Translations under genes and position numbers: made by a program
Source of the DNA: Geminicoccaceae bacterium
GTDB lineage: Bacteria; Pseudomonadota; Alphaproteobacteria; Geminicoccales; Geminicoccaceae
Reading direction: 5' to 3'
DNA length: 64,000 nucleotides
Assembly (NCBI GenBank): GCA_028285265.1
Contig: JANQPX010000001.1
Coordinates: 1-64,000 of the forward strand
Part shown: piece by piece, positions 1-7,524 of the stretch
How the letters are laid out: each line of letters starts with the position of its first letter
How positions within the stretch are numbered: position 1 is the stretch's first letter
Notes under the pieces: model-generated
Seen by the model: the letters and a program-made list of their open reading frames with translations, nothing else
What the model was told of the DNA's origin: nothing
Databases searched by the model: none

Positions 1-1
1 G

Positions 2-64
2 GAACAGAAAACCCTGCAAACAATCGACAACCCGTTCGGCTCGAGGTTGTCACCTATGTCTTAG
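2..64 (+). pseudogene. C-terminal remnant of a transposase (putative)
   Basis: The first 63 bases translate without a stop as a short tail ending NPFGSRLSPMS, then a TAG at 62-64. The sequence after it (about 65-100) contains repeated CCTATGT motifs and ends in GGGCTGGACACA, which looks to me like the end region of an insertion sequence. The gene enters from outside the window, so neither the family nor completeness can be judged. IS481/IS3-like is a guess from memory of similar termini. It abuts the left att copy of the island starting at 106. Confidence 0.35.
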
Positions 65-105
65 GAACGTTCTGTTACCTATGTGTCCGGGCTGGACACA
101 CGGAG

Positions 106-155
106 AGATTGGTGGGCGCACAAGGACTCGAACCTTGGACCCGCTGATTAAGAGT
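106..155. repeat. Distal att copy: 3' half of tRNA-Lys
   Basis: These 50 bases are identical to 16197-16246 and correspond to the CCA end, T arm and anticodon-stem 3' side of the tRNA-Lys gene at 16201-16276. The match stops inside the anticodon loop region. It lacks the 5' half, so it is not a functional tRNA. It marks the far end of the island, next to the integrase gene. Confidence 0.9.
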
Positions 156-269
156 TATCGTGACGAACGTTCCTCTATGTTCCTATCCATGCTTTTGGGC
201 ACCATAACTCCTTGTAATTCATCATCACATGATTCCACCGCGTTCTGTTACATGCTATGAATTTCCTCT

Positions 270-295
270 CTCGTGGCGACATGGTGGCGATACCA
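270..295. repeat. Subterminal direct repeat, left copy
   Basis: These 26 bases match 16130-16155 in the same orientation with one mismatch. The copy lies 114 bases inside the left att repeat and immediately precedes the integrase start. Being near both island ends but distinct from the att core, it could be an integrase or excisionase arm-type site, or a scar of an earlier integration. Confidence 0.6.
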
Positions 296-305
296 AGAGG
301 GAATC

Positions 306-1508
306 ATGCCAGCAATCAATAAACGCTTTGTCGACTCAGCTGCTCTCGGGCGGCACTACGATGACAAGCTCCCAGGTTTTGGCCTCTATGTCGGCAAGAG
401 CGGCACCCGTAGCTATTTCCTCGAATACCGCCCCGGTTACGGGCGTGCGGTCGCCAAGCGGCGGATCACAATTGGCCGCCACGGCGCGCCCTGGACACCA
501 ACACGGGCGCGCGAAAAGGCGCTGGAGCTATTGGCGGCCGTCAAGGCGGGCAACGATCCCCTAGACGCACGCATGCGCGCCACAAGACGAACCGTGGCGG
601 CTGTGGTCGAGGAATGGCTGAAACGCGATCAGGCCAAGAACCGGTCGCGCAAGGAAGTCGAGCGGATCATGGGACATGACGTGCTGCCAGCTTGGGGCAA
701 GCGCTCCATCGATGAGATCCGAAAGCGAGATGTAATCCTTCTGATCGACAGTATCGCTGACCGTGGCGCGCCGATCATGGCCAACCGTGTGCTAGCCCAC
801 GTCAAGCGGTTGCTCAAATGGGCGGCAAGCCGCGACATTATCGAAAATGACCCGGCGGCCCATGTCGAGAAGGTCGTACCCGAGACCAAACGAGAGCGCG
901 TGTTAAGTAACGAGGAGCTGGCCTCGGTGTGGCAGGCCGCCGAACAGACTGGCTATCCCTTCGGCAGCGCAGTGCAGATGCTCATCCTGACCGGAGCTCG
1001 TCGTGAAGAGATCTTCAGCCTATCATGGTCCGAGATCGACGGCGACGTGATCCGCCTGCCAGCCGAACGGTCGAAGGCAAACGAAGGGCGGACCATTCCC
1101 CTATCGCCACAAGCGCTAGATCTGCTGGACTCCCTTCCCCGGTTCGAGGATGGCGACGTGGTTTTCAGCTTCACTGGCGAGAAGCGCTTCGACAATGTGG
1201 GGCGTGCCAAGCCGCGATTGGACAAGGTCATCGCGTTTGCCCATGGCGAGCCTGTGCCCGCTTGGCGGCTTCATGATATCCGACGCACGGTCGCCACTGG
1301 TCTGCAGCGGCTCGGCGTCCGCCTGGAGGTTATTGAGACCGTGCTGGGGCATGTATCCGGCTCGCGCGCCGGTATCGTCGGCAACTATCAACGGTATCGC
1401 TTCGAAGCCGAAGCGAAGGTTGCGCTCGTGGCGTGGGGTGAGCATGTCATGACGGCAATCGAGCCGAGCAAGAAGGCAAGCGTCGTGCCCTTTTCGCAAA
1501 ATGGATAG
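306..1508 (+). CDS. Tyrosine recombinase / integrase
   Basis: A site-specific recombinase of 400 residues that would integrate and excise the island at tRNA-Lys. The N-terminus (about residues 1-85, starting MPAINKRFVDSA) has the DUF4102-type arm-binding domain of P4-like integrases. A core-binding SAM-like domain follows, then the catalytic domain from about residue 200. Visible catalytic positions are Arg in LTGARREEI, His-x-x-Arg in HDIRRT, His in LGHVSG and the nucleophilic Tyr in GNYQRY. The frame opens further upstream with a GTG at 273, but ATG 306 follows an AAGAGGGA ribosome-binding site at the right distance and gives the usual family N-terminus. The catalytic set looks complete, so the enzyme is probably active. 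Confidence 0.95.
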   Translation: MPAINKRFVDSAALGRHYDDKLPGFGLYVGKSGTRSYFLEYRPGYGRAVAKRRITIGRHGAPWTPTRAREKALELLAAVKAGNDPLDARMRATRRTVAAVVEEWLKRDQAKNRSRKEVERIMGHDVLPAWGKRSIDEIRKRDVILLIDSIADRGAPIMANRVLAHVKRLLKWAASRDIIENDPAAHVEKVVPETKRERVLSNEELASVWQAAEQTGYPFGSAVQMLILTGARREEIFSLSWSEIDGDVIRLPAERSKANEGRTIPLSPQALDLLDSLPRFEDGDVVFSFTGEKRFDNVGRAKPRLDKVIAFAHGEPVPAWRLHDIRRTVATGLQRLGVRLEVIETVLGHVSGSRAGIVGNYQRYRFEAEAKVALVAWGEHVMTAIEPSKKASVVPFSQNG

Positions 1509-2123
1509 CGCTGAGCTCTCATCGGCTCAGATCGGAGTCGCGGGGATGTCGCGCTGGAGTAGCGTTATGTCAACTCGTCGCGAGAAAAGCGGCAACAACC
1601 AAACGAAAGGCAGCCGTCAGGGTCGTGCCATTTTAGAAATTCTAGTGAGCCGACTTGCGTAGTTCTGCACTATTTCGACAGCATCTTTTTGTTAGCGGGC
1701 TTTGACAACAAACTGTTCGCATCACGCGAAGCCTATTGCCAATGACACTAAAAGCGTACACGAACTTCGAAGCGAGGCTTTCCGCTATCGAGTCGATTGT
1801 GAATGGCGCAGAGGAAAGGTGCCAATATCTTGGCCACGCGGATCTATAATCACCGCGGTCAAAAGCCCAAAGGTAGCCCGACATTTAGGGTCAGGCATTA
1901 CCCTCCCTCGCCTCTCTCATTGAAAGTCTACGGGCCATAAGTAGTCTCTATAACGTCGTCAGAGATTAATTCACAATGCTGTTCTTGTATTTCTGCCGAT
2001 AAATCTCAAATAAAACGAGTTGCATCTGCAAAAAATATCCTGAGTTGCATTCATAGTTCACCTAAAAAACTCTCGAGGCTGCTGATAAGAGATTTATTAT
2101 CGAATGACATAGGAGGGCATGCG
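1509..2123. other. Gene-poor stretch after the integrase
   Basis: No convincing gene. Short open frames on both strands lack ribosome-binding sites and recognisable sequence. About 1960-2110 is clearly AT-rich compared with the surroundings and probably holds the promoter for the small gene at 2124. Confidence 0.5.
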
Positions 2124-2405
2124 ATGGGATCGACTGATATGGACGATCTATATCAGAATCCCAGTGACGAGGAATCAAAAGACATTGAAGGGCATGGGAT
2201 CACAAGAACGATGCAAATTATTCTTGTTGCGATGCCTATAGCAATATGGACCTCAAGGACGCCATCGTTGAACAGAGTTTTCGATGTTCAGGTTACTAGG
2301 AACGAGCACTGCCCCATCGAGGATTTCTGCCAGGCCTTTCTGAGATCGAACTTGCCTGAAGGGACGGCGTTCTTTGCAAGCTCTGAAGGACAGGTGTTCA
2401 GATAG
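2124..2405 (+). CDS. Hypothetical protein, 93 aa
   Basis: Not recognised. The support for a real gene is a strong AGGAGGG ribosome-binding site at 2111-2117, seven bases from ATG 2124, and an AT-rich upstream region suited to a promoter. The first 25 residues are acidic (DLYQNPSDEESKDIEG). A short hydrophobic stretch (IILVAMPIAIW, about residues 33-43) follows, then an ordinary soluble-looking tail with two cysteines. The hydrophobic stretch is too short for a confident membrane helix. It is a stand-alone gene inside the island. Confidence 0.5.
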   Translation: MGSTDMDDLYQNPSDEESKDIEGHGITRTMQIILVAMPIAIWTSRTPSLNRVFDVQVTRNEHCPIEDFCQAFLRSNLPEGTAFFASSEGQVFR

Positions 2406-2531
2406 CTAAATCGACCAGCTTAAAACATCGAGCGGAACTCGATGGCACGCCGCCTGGGTCTATGACGTTCGCTTGAAGCGTTTGCAGCACTGCAAGTTTT
2501 AACTGAGGCAACCGACTAAAGGGATAAGGGG

Positions 2532-2843
2532 ATGGCGAACGATCCAATCGAGCTTGATGGGCATCGAGGCATGGCTGCGCAGCAGGCTACGGAACTACGG
2601 CGACAGCGCCTTCTGCAATTTCAGGCCAAGCGGATCATATTGCTGCGTCGCGAGGAAGATATGGAACGATTGCTCCTGGCGGCGCCATCCAAGAATTGGC
2701 CGGCGGCAGCTGCAAAGGCACAGCATTTGATTCAGCTGCTGGCCACCACGCCATATGGGCAAAGCCCTCGTTGCAAGGAGCTCATATCCCGCACGCTTGA
2801 CGATCTGCGCAGGCTGAGCAAGCAGGCGGAGGTGCTTACATGA
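2532..2843 (+). CDS. Hypothetical helical protein, 103 aa
   Basis: Not recognised. The protein is rich in Ala, Arg, Leu and Gln and is predicted by eye to be almost wholly alpha-helical, with a long charged segment (about residues 14-45) that could form a coiled coil. A purine-rich AAGGGG stretch precedes ATG 2532. It lies 126 bases after the previous small island gene on the same strand and may share its transcript. Proteins of this kind in islands are often small regulatory or structural partners, but nothing in the sequence fixes a role. Confidence 0.5.
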   Translation: MANDPIELDGHRGMAAQQATELRRQRLLQFQAKRIILLRREEDMERLLLAAPSKNWPAAAAKAQHLIQLLATTPYGQSPRCKELISRTLDDLRRLSKQAEVLT

Positions 2844-2934
2844 TTGACATGCCGCGATACACTTCGAGGTTAGATTTAACTCCAGCGGGGATTGGACGCC
2901 CATCTCGATCATCGCCTGAGGGCCTCATTTATGC

Positions 2935-3435
2935 TTGTCACGGCTCATATCGTGGGCAAATTCCGTGATCCATCGCGAACGCTCCGTCGCTGAGACGGCC
3001 ATGAACGCTTGGGCGGAAACGACCCGTGCGCCAGCGCTGGCTCTAATTCAGGATCAGGAAGATGAAACCTTCGAGATTCTCGAAGCTAGTGAAGATGGAA
3101 GAATCACACTGCGTCGACAGCAGTCTTGTATTGATAGTGTCTGGACCATGCACAGCGGCCGAATTGAACGACTTCGTTTAACGAACGCCTATAGTGTCGC
3201 TTGTTGCTATGGAGAGATCCGATTACGTGAGCTAACGATACAGGTTCAACATGGCACAGTCGATCTTGCGCCTGCGCTCGAGCAGGCAATCGCTCATGCT
3301 CACGACGTCGCCGACTGGCAGACGACTGATATCATCACTCGAACATTCATCGACGCAATGTCCGAAGGGCAGGATGTTGACCCATGGGAACGTCAGTTTG
3401 CGGTTCGTGTGCCTGATGACTTTTCGAATGAGTGA
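2935..3435 (+). CDS. Hypothetical protein, up to 166 aa
   Basis: Not recognised. The longest reading uses a TTG start at 2935; an ATG at 3001 (MNAWAE) would give 144 residues and is equally plausible, since neither has a clear ribosome-binding site. The central part alternates acidic and beta-like segments (EDETFEILEASEDGRITL) typical of a small alpha/beta domain, with two adjacent cysteines in the middle (SVACCYGE). No signal peptide or membrane helix is visible. It is the third of three same-strand hypothetical genes in the left part of the island. Confidence 0.45.
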   Translation: MSRLISWANSVIHRERSVAETAMNAWAETTRAPALALIQDQEDETFEILEASEDGRITLRRQQSCIDSVWTMHSGRIERLRLTNAYSVACCYGEIRLRELTIQVQHGTVDLAPALEQAIAHAHDVADWQTTDIITRTFIDAMSEGQDVDPWERQFAVRVPDDFSNE

Positions 3436-3677
3436 CTCTCTGTCAGAAATACCGACGGGACAACATTAGCGATCGTCGGTTTGGTTCGTACCGCGATCAT
3501 CTGAAAGTGTACCGCATCTTTAAAGGACACCGGGTGTAGTCAAAGTCGATCGCTAGACGCCCCGTCATAGGACAAGTGGAGTGGATCATTCCGGATCGCT
3601 GGAACTCGACGGTTCGATTGGCCGCCCAGTAAATTGCAGATTGGCAATTATCAGCCTGATCTGATCAATTAGAAGCC

Positions 3678-3776
3678 TCAGGAAAGGAAGTATGCAAGCA
3701 CGATTACACCGATTAGAAACATAACGGCAACTCCAAGCGCTATATTGTAAGGGCTGGGTTCCGGAAAGAATTTCAT
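3678..3776 (-). CDS. Candidate 32-aa small membrane protein
   Basis: A short frame on the minus strand encodes a protein starting MKFFPEPSPYNIA, followed by one strongly hydrophobic helix (GVAVMFLIGVIVLAYFL) ending right at the C-terminus. It lies about 75 bases downstream of the polysaccharide-export lipoprotein gene on the same strand. No other in-frame start exists before an upstream stop, and the ribosome-binding site is weak. The clean single-helix architecture argues for a real small membrane protein, but at this size chance cannot be excluded. The rest of the gap (3436-3851) shows nothing else. Confidence 0.4.
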   Translation of the reverse strand: MKFFPEPSPYNIALGVAVMFLIGVIVLAYFLS

Positions 3777-3851
3777 GGACTTTGCTGCCTTAGCTAGACT
3801 TGCAATCGGCGCAACTGCGGCGCCGGGAGATTAAGCGCGTGGTGGCTTTCG

Positions 3852-4469
3852 TCAGAAAAAACGCTCTTCGATGTTGAGGATGTCGCCCGGCAGGACCGTG
3901 CTCGCGAGCCCCATGCTACGTTGTTCATTCTCGCCGCGCCGCTGCACGCTCATGCTCGACTGCCTTGCGCGATAGGTAAATCCGCCAGCCATAGCCACCG
4001 CCGTAATTCCCGTCATACCGGTGACATAGGGATAGCTTCCAGGCTGGTTGACCTCGCCCAAAATGTAGAATGGTCGATAGCTCAACACTTCGACGCTGAC
4101 CTGGGGATTGACTAGAAAGCCCCCCTCAGCAAACGCGATCTCGATCTGACTCTCGAGGTCTCGCAGCGTCCGGCCTCCCCCTTGGACCTCCCCGATCAAT
4201 GGCAGGGCGAGATTGCCGTTGCCGTCTAGGACGAACTCGCCAGAGAGATCGACATGGCGAAAGACGTTGATACGCAGCCGATCGCCACTATCAAGGTGGT
4301 AAGCCTCAGCGAGTGACTCGACCGACGCCGTGCTGGCGACGCTGTCTTTCGAGTTTGATTCGGGCGCACAGCCGAGAAGTAAGCCGATCAAAGCAATGGA
4401 AACCAGTTGAGATCGTCGAACTCGCGTAGGCGACGCCACTTGGACCACCTCCGGCCTGCATCTAACCAC
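3852..4469 (-). CDS. Polysaccharide export lipoprotein (Wza/BexD-like)
   Basis: Outer-membrane auxiliary family protein of 205 residues. An N-terminal basic segment and hydrophobic helix end in the lipobox LLLGC (about residues 30-34), so it is a predicted lipoprotein. A Poly_export domain follows (LDSGDRLRINVFRHVDLSG, then LPLIGEV and LVNPQVSVEV), and then an SLBB domain (YILGEVNQPGSYPY). The C-terminus VLPGDILNIEERFF is typical of the family's export-channel proteins. Normally such proteins act with a Wzc-type kinase/copolymerase and glycosyltransferases; none are near, so it is an orphan here. It overlaps the preceding 99-aa gene by eight bases, which suggests co-translation. Confidence 0.85.
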   Translation of the reverse strand: MVRCRPEVVQVASPTRVRRSQLVSIALIGLLLGCAPESNSKDSVASTASVESLAEAYHLDSGDRLRINVFRHVDLSGEFVLDGNGNLALPLIGEVQGGGRTLRDLESQIEIAFAEGGFLVNPQVSVEVLSYRPFYILGEVNQPGSYPYVTGMTGITAVAMAGGFTYRARQSSMSVQRRGENEQRSMGLASTVLPGDILNIEERFF

Positions 4470-4761
4470 GTTGCATTGGGCCGTCTTTTGAATCGACTAT
4501 ATCGACCTCAGACCGTTGCTGGGAACGCGCTGACTTCTTCCCGGATGGATTGACCGCTCGCTCGATGGCAACAAGCTTCTCAGCTTTAATCCGTTCCGAG
4601 CGTTCCTTGTCGTCGGCTTCTTTGGCTAGGCGAAGTGCACGAAGACGTGCCGTATTTTTTTCACGCGCCTTTTGCTCTTTCTCGATCTCCTGCATCACCG
4701 TGAGATCCCGCGTAGCATTGCCTGACGCCCGTCGTTGGGGCCTCGATTTGGTAGAACGCAT
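4462..4761 (-). CDS. Hypothetical basic coiled-coil protein, 99 aa
   Basis: Not assigned to a family. The sequence is very rich in Lys, Arg, Glu and Ala, with a long central heptad-like helix (about residues 20-70, containing MQEIEKEQKAREKN) flanked by basic termini. It has no signal peptide. The composition would suit a small nucleic-acid-associated or structural protein. Its stop overlaps the start of the export lipoprotein gene downstream, so the two form a small operon inside the island. That pairing may be an accident of island assembly. Confidence 0.55.
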   Translation of the reverse strand: MRSTKSRPQRRASGNATRDLTVMQEIEKEQKAREKNTARLRALRLAKEADDKERSERIKAEKLVAIERAVNPSGKKSARSQQRSEVDIVDSKDGPMQRG

Positions 4762-5281
4762 TATCCATTCCTTCCATATCCGCCAGCATCTCGCGGTGAT
4801 GAAGTAGCTGCGATCAACCTAAGAATGACGAGCAGGGCCGACGAACGACCTCCACGTCACGAAGCTGTTGTGCTCGACCGTGTAGTGCCTCAAGGCTGTC
4901 GGTATGGACGGACTGCCGGTGGTTTTTATCAAAGTACACTGGCCACGCAGCCAGTTGGCCCTTCAAAGGCCGCCAACGATATTTTCGTTGTCCACACACG
5001 GCAGTTGAAATTGGAGCAGAACACATTCCGAGACGGATAGCAAACGATTTCATAGGAACTCACCACGAAATGATAGTTTAAAGTTCACAAGTCTTTGTTT
5101 TTGCCATACAAAATACCGAGTGAATCTTGCAATGAAAAAATCGAAATAATTATCGGGAATAATAAGAAACTTATTTTGTCACATCTCACAGAGATAAAAC
5201 TTACGAGAAAAAAATACTGTGTTAGTATTTTTGACGATGCGCAGGATTGCCGTTCCTGCGTCCGATCGAAAGGACGTCCTC
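4762..5281. other. Intergenic region, AT-rich on the right
   Basis: No convincing gene: a 79-codon minus frame at 4814-5053 lacks a good ribosome-binding site and family resemblance. About 5085-5230 is AT-rich and includes a small dyad AATAAG-AAA-CTTATT (5161-5175). It probably contains the promoter of the gene at 5282. Confidence 0.45.
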
Positions 5282-5632
5282 ATGATAAGTTATGAACAGG
5301 CAAAGCCCATCGTTATGGGCGCAATTGGTGGTGCCGTGGCGCTGGCGATTGTTGGATTTGGCTGGGCTGGCTGGGTAACCGGTGGTACTGCCGAAGAGAT
5401 GGCGAGCGATCGTGCAGCTTCGGCTGTGGTTGGCGCCCTAGCGCCGATCTGCGTAGCCCAATTCCAGCAGCAGTCCGACTCCGACAGCAGGCTCAGCGAA
5501 CTGAATGACATTAGATCGTTCCAACGCGCCGCCTACATCGAAGAAGGTGGGTGGGCGACGATGCCCGGAAGCGACGCCGGCAGCAAAGACGTGGCAAAGG
5601 CCTGTGCTGAGATGATCTCCGAGCTCGGCTAA
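5282..5632 (+). CDS. Hypothetical single-pass membrane protein, 116 aa
   Basis: A small protein with one N-terminal membrane helix (GAIGGAVALAIVGFGWAG, about residues 12-30) and a soluble tail containing two Cys residues (APICVAQ and KACAEM). It is reminiscent of conserved alphaproteobacterial hypothetical proteins that begin with the same QAKPIVMGAIGGA-type stretch, but I know of no assigned function. ATG 5282 is chosen over the upstream start at 5219 because it follows AAAGGA at 5270-5275 and places the helix at the expected N-terminal position. The tail is probably periplasmic if the Tyr-Glu-Gln-Ala-Lys end is cytoplasmic. Confidence 0.65.
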   Translation: MISYEQAKPIVMGAIGGAVALAIVGFGWAGWVTGGTAEEMASDRAASAVVGALAPICVAQFQQQSDSDSRLSELNDIRSFQRAAYIEEGGWATMPGSDAGSKDVAKACAEMISELG

Positions 5633-5925
5633 TCGTGATCGTTGGCGGGTAGATCTATCAGGAGGCGGGCATCACCGCGTTCGTTTTTGGGTGTCCGCCT
5701 CAATCTATCATCACGAATTGGAGCTTGGCTGGCACTGACTGCGAAGACAACCATAGATAACAATGCGCTTCTAGCTGCGAAGCAATTTTACCAAAAGTCG
5801 TTCCTCGTCTTGCTTAATCTCACCGATCAGTTACGGTCCAGACGGTCCCAAGAGCACATCCGCGGCAATCTTTTCGCAATCCAGCCAAGCTTGCCCCGTG
5901 CAGACATAATGCGAAGGAGCAAGTT

Positions 5926-6135
5926 ATGGCCGCAGGTACAGTCAAATGGTTCAACGCCACTAAAGGTTTCGGCTTCATCCAACCAGAAGATGGCTCGAAG
6001 GACGTCTTCGTCCATATCACCGCTGTCGAGCGTGCGGGCCTTCAAGGTCTTTCGGAGGGTCAGCAGATCGAATACGAACTCGTGCCGGGCCGCAACGGCA
6101 AGTCGTCAGCGGAAAACCTCAGCATTCCAAACTGA
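5926..6135 (+). CDS. cspA: Cold-shock protein (CspA family)
   Basis: A 69-residue single-stranded nucleic-acid-binding protein with the complete cold-shock beta-barrel. RNP1 is KGFGFIQPE (about residues 13-21) and RNP2 is DVFVHITAV (about 26-34); the aromatic residues that stack on RNA are present. These proteins melt RNA secondary structure and aid translation or antitermination in the cytoplasm. A good AAGGAGC ribosome-binding site lies ten bases before ATG 5926. About 290 bases without a gene lie upstream, leaving room for the long leader common in cold-shock mRNAs. An inverted repeat downstream (6154-6192) may end the transcript. It is island-borne, so the host probably has other copies. 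Confidence 0.93.
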   Translation: MAAGTVKWFNATKGFGFIQPEDGSKDVFVHITAVERAGLQGLSEGQQIEYELVPGRNGKSSAENLSIPN

Positions 6136-6153
6136 ACTTGTAGGGATTAGGAA

Positions 6154-6192
6154 GGATGAGGCGCTGTCGGGTCAACAGGTAGCGCCTCTTCC
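6154..6192 (+). terminator. Inverted repeat after cspA
   Basis: A 12-bp stem with one mismatch (GGATGAGGCGCT at 6154-6165 and AGCGCCTCTTCC at 6181-6192) with a 15-base loop lies 18 bases after the cspA stop. There is no T-run after it, so it may stabilise the mRNA 3' end rather than act as a full intrinsic terminator. Confidence 0.4.
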
Positions 6193-6725
6193 TGCACTGA
6201 AATTGTTAAGTTGATTCGAAGGCATTGGGGTGCGAGCCAAACGTCCGCTTTGGCTTGAGAACGCGAGCAGACTATGGCTGCCAGGAGGGCCGGAAACGGA
6301 GCTCCGTTGGTGACGGCTGACACCGCAGATGCCTATAGGTCACTCCTTCAATTCCACGAGATCTTGGCAAGACGCTGCAGAGCAGAAGGGACAGGGTTCA
6401 GGTCATCATGTCTCCCCGCCCATCAGAGCAACGTTCGATCCTATAGAAGGAGAACAAAGTTTAGCGATACCAGTATCGAATTCTGGGAGTGGAGAGTCGA
6501 ACAACTGATAGTCCAACCTCATCATTCATCGCGCTGAGGCTTATCGGTAGCTGCACGGACTCCGGAACCTAAGATACGCTCTTGATCCAAATCCGCCAAA
6601 AACAAGACGCTACTTCGCTTTTGAACGTCCAGAGCTAGACATATACTCATCACTAAGACAGCATCAAATAATAGCCAAATCAGCGCAGGCTCACGATATC
6701 TCTGGCCCGCTGCTCTCCACAGCAC
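6193..6725. other. Gene-poor stretch before the XRE regulator
   Basis: Two weak open frames (6274-6537 plus, 6522-6725 minus) lack ribosome-binding sites and recognisable sequence. I do not call a gene here. Confidence 0.4.
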
Positions 6726-7202
6726 TCAATCCCGATGGCTCAGGGCTCGCGCCAAATAACAAATGGCTTCTTGATGCTTGCGACTCTTAACCAACGTGAA
6801 GTTGCGCGCTAGCTCCAGTAGCAGCCGCTGTTGTGGTATTAGTCGCTGCTCATGGGAATTCGAATCGTCGCCAGGTTCAGCCCCTTGGAAGAAATAGCTT
6901 ATCCCAACGCCGAGCGCGAGCGCGATCTGATGCAGGCGCCCTGCCGATACCCTATTGACTGCTTTTTCGTACTTGTGGGCTTGTTGGTAGGTCACACCAA
7001 TCAAATCGGCCATCTCCTGTTGAGTGATTCCCAGCATGATGCGCCGTTGACGAATTCGGGAACTGACATATCGATCGATGTCTTGCAGCCTGCCCCTGCG
7101 GCCGCCATCTGTAACTGCAATCGGTGCATCAATGGCCAAGCGATTCACGCAATCCTCCGTAGCGACTCTGCATTGTTTGGAAGCCGAATTAATATCTACC
7201 AA
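6726..7202 (-). CDS. XRE-family HTH transcriptional regulator
   Basis: A DNA-binding protein of up to 158 residues. An HTH_3/Cro-C1 domain spans about residues 45-105. It contains IRQRRIMLGITQQEMADLIG, the recognition helix VTYQQAHKYEKAVNRVSAG and the closing LHQIALALGVGISYFF. A 50-residue C-terminal tail follows. The family is widespread in alphaproteobacteria as a stand-alone repressor. The start is uncertain: the frame opens with TTG 7202, but a start nearer the HTH is possible because the first 35 residues are poorly conserved-looking. It lies downstream of the RpoD-like gene on the same strand, 322 bases away, and could regulate island cargo. Confidence 0.85.
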   Translation of the reverse strand: MVDINSASKQCRVATEDCVNRLAIDAPIAVTDGGRRGRLQDIDRYVSSRIRQRRIMLGITQQEMADLIGVTYQQAHKYEKAVNRVSAGRLHQIALALGVGISYFFQGAEPGDDSNSHEQRLIPQQRLLLELARNFTLVKSRKHQEAICYLARALSHRD

Positions 7203-7524
7203 AAATAAATTTTAAATGCAATAATTATCTATTTTTACGATAACTCTTCCGTCGGCTCCCAACCGCGTGGGCATGCATCAAGATTGCTGAGGTATGTTTA
7301 CGATTACGCTAGCTACTCTGGACGTTTAGTCCGGGTGTTCTGGTCAGTGGGGGACATGTTTTTGGTAGAAAAATCATCGACGCCCTCGTTCCCAGTGGCA
7401 TGCATGACAAAGGAACTCCGCCTGGCTCAGGATTCGCAGCAACGCCGACCATCTGCAAAACGCTCAGCGCTTCGTATTGAGTTGCGTCACATTTAGTAAG
7501 CACCCTTCAGGTGACGTAACCGCA
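7203..7524. other. Intergenic region between the XRE and sigma genes
   Basis: No gene seen. Bases 7205-7245 are AT-rich and lie directly upstream of the XRE gene, so they probably hold its promoter. Confidence 0.4.

Noticed and set aside
273..305. Longer integrase start at GTG 273
   Set aside because: ATG 306 has a properly spaced ribosome-binding site and the family-like N-terminus; the extra residues come from the subterminal repeat.
4814..5053. 79-codon minus-strand frame
   Set aside because: No ribosome-binding site and no family resemblance; composition is consistent with a chance frame.
5642..6214. 190-codon plus-strand frame overlapping cspA
   Set aside because: It is out of frame with the clear cold-shock gene and has no recognisable sequence; it is a shadow of cspA and its leader.
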